NCBI GenBank assembly: GCA_964577715.1
Contig: CAZOAA010000029.1
Location: 1-18,968, forward strand
Source: SUP05 sp964577715
GTDB taxonomy: Bacteria; Pseudomonadota; Gammaproteobacteria; PS1; Pseudothioglobaceae
Length of the DNA stretch: 18,968 nt
Direction: 5' to 3'
The notes under the pieces were generated by a model. That model saw only the letters and a list, made by a program, of their open reading frames with translations, made no database searches and was not told where the DNA came from. The position numbers and the translations under genes are program-made. How positions within the stretch are numbered: position 1 is the first letter of the stretch; the number at the start of each line of letters is the position of its first letter. Shown piece by piece: positions 14,423 to 18,968 of the stretch.

Positions 14423-15097
14423 ATGATTAATTCACACGCACATCTAGACTTTGACAATATGAATGCAATTGCTGAGAATGCGACAGCAATTGTACCTAGC
14501 ATTGGCAAACAAAACTGGACTGACGTGCAAATGTACCCATATTTTTCACTTGGTATTCATCCTTGGTTAGTCGATATTCACACACAAAATGATTTAGATC
14601 ATTTGGAATACTTAGTTAAGTGCAACAATCCCGTTGCTATCGGTGAATGCGGACTAGACTACACCAAAAATATTGACAAAGAAAAACAGGTAATTTTTTT
14701 CACTTCACAATTAGCATTAGCTGAAAAATACGGCCTTCCTGTTATTATTCATGCTGTTAAAGCTAGCGAAGATGTTATATTTTTATTAAAAAAATATCCT
14801 AAAGTCAAAGGCGAAATTCATGGATTCTCTGGTAGTGAAGAGCAAGCTAACACTTTAATAAAAATGGGTTTTTATTTAGGATTTGGCATGCAAGCGACCA
14901 ATCAAAAGTCAACACGGTTAAGAGCAGTTATTAAAAACATACCGCTTGAATCGATACTCATTGAAACTGATGATCACACAAATCCAAACGACTTAACACT
15001 TGTTGCTAATGAAATTGCAAATATCAAACAAATGCCAGTAGCAGAAGTAGTACAGCAATGTGATAATAACGCAATTAATTTATTTAATTTAAAATAA
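14423..15097 (+). CDS. TatD family metal-dependent hydrolase
   Basis: The 224-residue protein is a TIM-barrel hydrolase of the TatD/YjjV type. The metal ligands are visible: SHAHLD (His5, His7), GECGLDY (Glu75), VIIHAV (His110), EIHGFSG (His133) and ETDD (Asp183). Characterised TatD proteins act as 3'-5' DNA exonucleases or deoxyribonucleases, while other members have unknown substrates. It is about 35 residues shorter than E. coli TatD, mostly in the N-terminal half, so YjjV-like is the safer description. tcdA starts 21 bp downstream, and a TATGAT box at 14403-14408 could drive both. Confidence 0.9.
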   Translation: MINSHAHLDFDNMNAIAENATAIVPSIGKQNWTDVQMYPYFSLGIHPWLVDIHTQNDLDHLEYLVKCNNPVAIGECGLDYTKNIDKEKQVIFFTSQLALAEKYGLPVIIHAVKASEDVIFLLKKYPKVKGEIHGFSGSEEQANTLIKMGFYLGFGMQATNQKSTRLRAVIKNIPLESILIETDDHTNPNDLTLVANEIANIKQMPVAEVVQQCDNNAINLFNLK

Positions 15098-15118
15098 AAG
15101 GGAAAGACGAAGATAAAA

Positions 15119-15856
15119 ATGCCTGGAAGTTGTGCACGTACTGAAATATTATTAGGTCAACAAGGTTTGGCACGATTAGCTGAATCTCATGTACTCATTA
15201 CTGGGCTTGGTGGTGTAGGTGGATCCTGCGCTGAAGCACTGTGTAGGGCCGGTGTTGGCACACTAACCTTGGTGGATTTTGACAAAGTAGAAAAAACTGA
15301 TCTTAACCGGCAACTCATTGCTCTAAACTCAACACTAGGTCTGCCAAAGGTTGATGTATTGGCCGACAGATTGCATGACATCAACCCTGATACTATCATC
15401 AATAAACGTAATGAATTTATTGATCGAGGCAAGGCTGAGGCTATTGCTATTGAAGATGGGCTTGATTTTGTGGCTGATTGTATTGATGCCATTGCCTATA
15501 AAACCGTACTCATTGATAGCTGTAATAAATCTGGCAAGCCAATTATATCTAGCATGGGCGCAGGCGGACGACTTGACCCAACTAAAGTAAAAATATCACG
15601 CATGGATAAAACCGAGAATTGCGCCTTGGCACGTGAGATGCGCAAACAGCTTAGGCGTATTCATGCTTCACTCAAATTTCCTGTGGTGCATTCTACCGAA
15701 GTACAAATTAAGGCACTGCCTCACCAAGAAGTAACAGCCACTGATACCGCGCCGTCTGGTAGACCAAGGGCGGTAAATGGGGCAATATCCTATATGCCAA
15801 ATATCTTTGGATTAATGATGGCCGGACACATCATTCAAACTCTATTAAAATCTTAA
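15119..15856 (+). CDS. tcdA: tRNA threonylcarbamoyladenosine dehydratase
   Basis: TcdA (CsdL) is an E1-like enzyme that uses ATP to cyclise t6A at position 37 of ANN-decoding tRNAs to ct6A. The 245 residues show the E1/ThiF fold: RTEILLGQQGLARL (7-20), the nucleotide-binding GLGGVGGSCAEAL (29-41), VDFDKVEKTDLNRQ (52-65) with the ATP-contacting acidic and Arg residues, and Lys77 (LPKVD). The family's RMDKTENCALAREMRKQLR (161-179) is present. There is no catalytic-Cys cascade partner or CsdA/CsdE gene nearby. A purine-rich stretch (AAAGGGAAAG) precedes the start. Confidence 0.94.
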   Translation: MPGSCARTEILLGQQGLARLAESHVLITGLGGVGGSCAEALCRAGVGTLTLVDFDKVEKTDLNRQLIALNSTLGLPKVDVLADRLHDINPDTIINKRNEFIDRGKAEAIAIEDGLDFVADCIDAIAYKTVLIDSCNKSGKPIISSMGAGGRLDPTKVKISRMDKTENCALAREMRKQLRRIHASLKFPVVHSTEVQIKALPHQEVTATDTAPSGRPRAVNGAISYMPNIFGLMMAGHIIQTLLKS

Positions 15857-15860
15857 CTGA

Positions 15861-15877
15861 GGAAGGCAAGGCCTTCC
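15861..15877 (+). other. Intercistronic hairpin before the thioredoxin-fold gene
   Basis: GGAAGGC and GCCTTCC form a perfect 7-bp stem with loop AAG, directly after the tcdA stop. There is no T run on either strand, so it is not a standard terminator. A consensus Shine-Dalgarno AAGGAG follows at 15887-15892, eight bases before the next ATG. The hairpin may shield mRNA ends or separate the expression levels of the two genes (inference). Confidence 0.6.
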
Positions 15878-15901
15878 CCAAAAAACAAGGAGAAAAAATA
15901 A

Positions 15902-16453
15902 ATGGTTAGTACCGAAACACCAATTTGTGACTTTAATGCGCCTGCGATTAACTTTGAACTAAAAGGTGTTGATGGAAAATTGCACACCTTAGAAAGTTGC
16001 CAAGGTGAAAACGGACTACTAGTGATGTTTATCTGCAACCATTGCCCGTACGTTAAAGCGATTATTGATCGCATTATTCGTGATACTAAAGAATTAAAAA
16101 TATTAGGACTAAATTCTGTTGCTATTATGTCCAACAATCCAGAAGAGTACGAAGCTGACTCTTTTGAAAATATGCAGAAGATATCAGCAGAAATGAATTT
16201 TCCATTTCCTTATTTAATTGATGAAACCCAAGAAGTAGCAAAGGCCTATGGCGCCGTTTGTACACCGGACTTCTTTGGTTATAACGCTAATTTAAAATTA
16301 CAATACCGTGGACGACTTGACGCTTCACGCAAAGAATCAGCGCCAGCGGATGTAAAACGCGACCTATTCGAGGCCATGACTCAAGTAGCCAAAACCGGAC
16401 AAGGACCTTTAGAGCAAATTCCATCAATGGGCTGCTCAATTAAGTGGCTTTAA
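15902..16453 (+). CDS. Thioredoxin-fold redoxin (AhpC/TSA-like) family protein
   Basis: The 183-residue protein has a thioredoxin/peroxiredoxin-like fold. It starts with an APAINFELKGVDGK segment typical of AhpC/TSA proteins and carries CNHCPYVKA (Cys45, Cys48) where the redox-active site falls. NFPFPYLIDETQEVAKAYGAVCTPDFFGY contains the cis-proline region, with another Cys before TPDFF. The C-terminus ends in PSMGCSIKWL, also a feature of this uncharacterised family. There is no signal peptide, so it is cytosolic. Its physiological partner is unknown. A strong AAGGAG site suggests high translation. Its TAA overlaps the stop codon of the convergent DsrE-like gene. Confidence 0.88.
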   Translation: MVSTETPICDFNAPAINFELKGVDGKLHTLESCQGENGLLVMFICNHCPYVKAIIDRIIRDTKELKILGLNSVAIMSNNPEEYEADSFENMQKISAEMNFPFPYLIDETQEVAKAYGAVCTPDFFGYNANLKLQYRGRLDASRKESAPADVKRDLFEAMTQVAKTGQGPLEQIPSMGCSIKWL

Positions 16454-16770
16454 AAAGTTAAAACTTTATCAGAGTCTTTAATAATATTATGCAAATCATC
16501 AAGAGTTGACATTGGGCACATATCTGTAGAACCAGACTTTCTAATCTTTAAACATGTTCCACAAGCAAACACCTCACCACCGTTATTAACAAATTCTTGC
16601 ATTTGCTCCGATACTTTAAATTTACCATTATCCAAAGTTTCGCTTTCAACCCCTTTTGCCAGTAAGAACGCTTTAACACTATCATTCTTTCCTAAAGAGA
16701 ACACACCAAGTCTAAATGCGTTGAACACAGTTTCAGGATCGTTTGAATAAATAACCATTCCAAGCTTCAT
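16450..16770 (-). CDS. Small DsrE-family protein
   Basis: The 106-residue protein has a DsrE/DsrF-like fold: MKLGMVIYSNDPETVFNAFRLGVFSL at the start, then EVFACGTCLK (Cys70, Cys73) and STDMCPMSTLDDL (Cys85). In the Dsr/Tus systems a single Cys of DsrE or TusD relays sulfur as persulfide; here the position around Cys73 is the closest match, though the CxxC arrangement is typical of stand-alone relatives of unknown function. I chose ATG 16770 over 16782 because GGAGGTGG (16773-16780) lies at ideal spacing. No dsrF, dsrH or tus partner is adjacent. It converges on and just overlaps the redoxin gene. Confidence 0.85.
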   Translation of the reverse strand: MKLGMVIYSNDPETVFNAFRLGVFSLGKNDSVKAFLLAKGVESETLDNGKFKVSEQMQEFVNNGGEVFACGTCLKIRKSGSTDMCPMSTLDDLHNIIKDSDKVLTF

Positions 16771-16851
16771 AACCACCTCCATTAATGTTACTTACATGTC
16801 TTAATTGTACTCCTAAATATATAATAAAAAACTAATATAGACTAATTAGCG

Positions 16852-16857
16852 TATAAT
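16852..16857 (+). promoter_or_regulatory. Candidate -10 box of the DEAD-box helicase gene
   Basis: A perfect TATAAT lies within GCGTATAATTGC, 28 bp before the start codon. The same 12 bases surround the rplU -10 box on the minus strand at 417-428. The -35 region is poor. The transcript leader would be about 22 nt. Confidence 0.5.
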
Positions 16858-16885
16858 TGCGGTCTTTGTCTGCGACTAAATAGTC

Positions 16886-18700
16886 ATGTCTGAAAATAAA
16901 CCACAAGCAAAATTTAGCGATTTAGGATTATCAAACTCTATCTTAAATGTATTGGATTCTATCGGCTACGAAACCCCTTCTCCTATTCAAGAACAGTGTA
17001 TTACACACTTATTAAGTGGTAAAGATATTATTGGACAAGCACAAACAGGTACTGGAAAAACAGCTGCATTCGCCCTACCACTATTAGACAAAATTGATCT
17101 TAAAACTAACGCACCACAAATACTAATTCTAGCGCCAACACGTGAGTTGGCTATTCAAGTATCTGAAGCTGTGCAAACTTATGCCAGAGGCATGAAAGGT
17201 TTTCATGTATTGCCAATTTATGGCGGGCAATCTTACGATATTCAGCTAAGACCTCTCAAACGTGGTGTTCACGCTGTAGTGGGCACACCGGGCCGTGTGA
17301 TGGATCATATAAAACGTGGCACTTTAAAACTTGATAAGCTTAAATCATTTGTACTAGATGAAGCAGATGAAATGCTGAAAATGGGATTTATTGATGATAT
17401 TAAATGGGTTATGGAACGCATTCCAGAACAACGTCAAATCGCCCTATTCTCAGCAACTATGCCAAACGCCATTAAAAAAGTTGCTGAAAAATTCCTTAAA
17501 GATCCAAAAATTGTCAAAATTAAAGCCAAAACAGAAACGGCTACCACCATTACTCAAAAATATATGTTAGTTGATGGCAGGCAGAAATTAGACGCACTAA
17601 CGCGCATTCTAGAAGTGACAACATTTGATGCAATGATTATTTTTGTTAGAACCAAGACGCTCACTGTTGAACTGGCAGAAAAACTATCTGCTCGTGGTTT
17701 TTCAGCAGATGCTATTAACGGCGATATCCAGCAAAACCAACGCGAACGCATCATTAATAACTTCAAAAAAGGCAAAATTGATATTCTGATCGCCACAGAT
17801 GTTGCTGCGCGTGGCCTAGATGTAGAACGCATCTCTCATGTAATGAATTACGATATCCCTCAAGATGCCGAATCTTACGTTCATCGTATTGGTCGTACGG
17901 GTCGTGCAGGAAAATCAGGTGAGGCGATTTTATTTGTATCACACCGTGAAAGACGTATGCTGAAAACCATTGAACGCATCACTCGTCAAAGTATTGAACC
18001 TATCGAGTTGCCAAGTGCTAAGATCATTAATGAAAAACGTATTGCAACCTTCAAACAAAGAATTACCGAAACACTAAACAACCAAGATTTAACTATTTTT
18101 GAAAAGCTGATTAATGAGTATCAAGATGCCAATGAAGAAATTAGTCATTTAAAAATATCTGCAGCATTAGCACTCATTGCACAAGGCAATGAACCACTAC
18201 TATTGTCTGAAAAAGAACCAAGTTTTGGCAAAGACCAAAAACCAAGCGAACAAAAAGCTATACCGGTAAAAGCTAGCTCTCTTAAAGGTCATCCACAAAT
18301 TCCAATGCGCAGGTACAGAATCGAAGTAGGTAACAACAACCATATTAAACCAGGCAATATTTTAGGCGCTGTTGCAAATGAGGCTGATATGGATAGTGAA
18401 TATATTGGCGCTATCCAAATTTTTGATAATTTTTCAACCATTGATCTGCCAGATGAAATGCCAGATGAGGTATTTAAACTTCTACAAAAAACAGTAGTTA
18501 ATGGCAATCGACTCAATATTGCTGAACTAACAGAAAAAAACAACAAAGCAACGGTTGGTGGAAAAAAGAGAAAACGCAACTTTGGCAGAGGAAAATTCTC
18601 CAGGGGTGGTTGCAACGATAGACGTAGTGGTAAAAGATCTAGCAATAATGGCAACAGAAACAACGGACGGGGTAAAAAACCTAAATTTAGTCGCACTTAA
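16886..18700 (+). CDS. deaD: DEAD-box ATP-dependent RNA helicase, DeaD/CsdA type
   Basis: The protein unwinds short RNA duplexes and in E. coli assists 50S assembly and mRNA decay, chiefly in the cold. Its 604 residues contain the Q-motif region, AQTGTGKT (52-59, Lys58), PTRELAIQV, GTPGRV, DEAD (158-161), SATMP and HRIGRTGRAGKSG. A DbpA-type RNA-binding domain follows at about 470-548, with MRRYRIEVGNNNHIKPGNILGAV as its start. The tail (549-604) is basic and Gly/Arg/Asn-rich, as in CsdA. No Shine-Dalgarno is visible before the ATG; a small inverted repeat, GACTAAATAGTC, sits immediately upstream. The end of the gene forms the first arm of a tandem hairpin repeat. Confidence 0.95.
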   Translation: MSENKPQAKFSDLGLSNSILNVLDSIGYETPSPIQEQCITHLLSGKDIIGQAQTGTGKTAAFALPLLDKIDLKTNAPQILILAPTRELAIQVSEAVQTYARGMKGFHVLPIYGGQSYDIQLRPLKRGVHAVVGTPGRVMDHIKRGTLKLDKLKSFVLDEADEMLKMGFIDDIKWVMERIPEQRQIALFSATMPNAIKKVAEKFLKDPKIVKIKAKTETATTITQKYMLVDGRQKLDALTRILEVTTFDAMIIFVRTKTLTVELAEKLSARGFSADAINGDIQQNQRERIINNFKKGKIDILIATDVAARGLDVERISHVMNYDIPQDAESYVHRIGRTGRAGKSGEAILFVSHRERRMLKTIERITRQSIEPIELPSAKIINEKRIATFKQRITETLNNQDLTIFEKLINEYQDANEEISHLKISAALALIAQGNEPLLLSEKEPSFGKDQKPSEQKAIPVKASSLKGHPQIPMRRYRIEVGNNNHIKPGNILGAVANEADMDSEYIGAIQIFDNFSTIDLPDEMPDEVFKLLQKTVVNGNRLNIAELTEKNNKATVGGKKRKRNFGRGKFSRGGCNDRRSGKRSSNNGNRNNGRGKKPKFSRT

Positions 18701-18785
18701 CTATATGTAGTGCGACTTATGCTAGTTGTGTTAGTCGCACTTAAGCCTATATAGTGCAACTTTTATTAATTATGTTAGTCGTGTG
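18687..18785 (+). repeat. 44-bp tandem hairpin repeat overlapping the end of deaD
   Basis: TTAGTCGCACTTAA occurs at 18687-18700 (the last codons and stop of deaD) and at 18731-18744. A third, shortened copy (TTAGTCG) starts at 18775. The period is exactly 44 bp, and the two full units match at 34 of 44 positions. Each unit contains an inverted repeat. AGTCGCACT pairs with AGTGCGACT (18689-18697 and 18709-18717, perfect), and in unit 2 with AGTGCAACT (18733-18741 and 18753-18761, one mismatch). Both loops are 11 bases. Confidence 0.85.
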
Positions 18786-18968
18786 AAAAACCACTAAAAA
18801 ATCTATAAAAAATATTAGTGTAAATTCTTTACACAATCATTTTAACTGGCGTTAAAATGGCAAACGCTGGTAAAGAATACAGCTGCTATTTATATTAATG
18901 TTGTGCGATTATATCAACCTTCTCTAAGTTATAAAAGTGGTCTATTTTTTCGGTAATTTTTTAAACTT
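18701..18968. other. Non-coding tail of the window
   Basis: I see no convincing gene here. Besides the tandem repeat, there is a perfect 7-bp hairpin, GTGTAAA-TTC-TTTACAC (18818-18834). A minus-strand TATAAT at 18908-18913 has no good -35 and no following gene. A TGTGCGATT at 18902-18910 resembles the repeat arm. The stretch is very AT-rich and continues past the right edge. Confidence 0.6.
18733..18768 (+). terminator. Possible deaD terminator (second hairpin)
   Basis: The second hairpin of the tandem repeat, a 9-bp arm with one mismatch, runs straight into TTTTATT. The first hairpin (18689-18717) has a better stem but no T run, and it begins within the coding sequence. Together they could end or protect the deaD transcript. 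The 11-base loop makes either a mediocre terminator. Confidence 0.4.

Noticed and set aside
15853..16137. A 94-codon minus-strand ORF opposite the start of the redoxin gene
   Set aside because: It is antisense to a clear conserved gene, with no family similarity or ribosome-binding site.
18289..18696. A leucine/proline-rich 135-codon minus-strand ORF opposite the deaD tail
   Set aside because: It is the antisense reading of the Arg/Gly/Asn/Lys-rich helicase tail; the composition is explained by that.
18687..18785. The tandem repeat as a CRISPR array
   Set aside because: There are only two full units, which diverge at 10 of 44 positions, with no spacer structure and no cas genes.
18857..18898. 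A 13-codon plus-strand ORF (MANAGKEYSCYLY) in the right-hand intergenic region
   Set aside because: It is very short with no ribosome-binding site and no recognisable similarity; chance is sufficient explanation.
18908..18913. Minus-strand TATAAT as the promoter of an unseen gene
   Set aside because: No -35 at proper spacing, and only tiny open frames follow before deaD's antisense strand.

Overview
The window is about 19 kb of densely packed, AT-rich bacterial chromosome. It carries housekeeping genes with no insertion sequence, phage gene, CRISPR array or other mobile element that I can recognise. The content points to a Gammaproteobacterium: lpxH (Gram-negative lipid A), ubiC and cmoA, the ridA-recG pair, rhodanese-grxC-gpsA order, tcdA and yciB. 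Low GC, short intergenic gaps and a stand-alone DsrE-like protein fit the sulfur-oxidising SUP05/Thioglobus and mussel/clam symbiont group. That placement is inference; no rRNA or Dsr/Sox gene is present to confirm it.

Layout. (1) Positions 1-384, minus: rplU and the first codons of rpmA (bL21, bL27), fired from a promoter back-to-back with the one for ppiB. (2) 497-1692, plus: ppiB and lpxH, 2 bp apart. (3) 1669-5838, minus: a small zinc-ribbon-like membrane protein, yciB, gcvT, gcvH and an RNB-domain ribonuclease, probably one transcript. The last gene runs tail-to-tail into lpxH. (4) 5913-6133, plus: tRNA-Leu(UAA) followed by a decayed tandem copy of itself. (5) 6178-13392, plus: ten genes in a row, ridA, recG, ubiC, cmoA, trpG, a membrane-anchored rhodanese, grxC, gpsA, a histidine phosphatase and a Bax-like glucosaminidase. 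Many overlap or nearly touch. The run closes at a perfect bidirectional terminator. (6) 13444-14276, minus: rplM-rpsI. (7) 14423-16453, plus: a TatD-like hydrolase, tcdA and a thioredoxin-fold protein. (8) 16450-16770, minus: a small DsrE-family protein. (9) 16886-18700, plus: a DEAD-box RNA helicase of the DeaD/CsdA type. (10) 18701-18968: non-coding, with a 44-bp tandem repeat that starts inside the helicase stop region.

How the genes fit together. ubiC, cmoA and trpG draw on chorismate or prephenate, so three branches of one pool sit side by side. The rhodanese-grxC-gpsA block matches the enterobacterial yibN-grxC-secB-gpsA neighbourhood with secB missing. GcvT and GcvH are two of the four glycine-cleavage components; GcvP and Lpd must lie elsewhere. 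tRNA biology recurs: tRNA-Leu, CmoA (wobble uridine) and TcdA (cyclic t6A).

I found no clearly new multi-gene system. The most interesting items are small: the decaying tRNA-Leu duplicate, the tandem hairpin repeat after the helicase, an unusual cysteine-bearing insertion in YciB, and the chorismate-branch gene trio.
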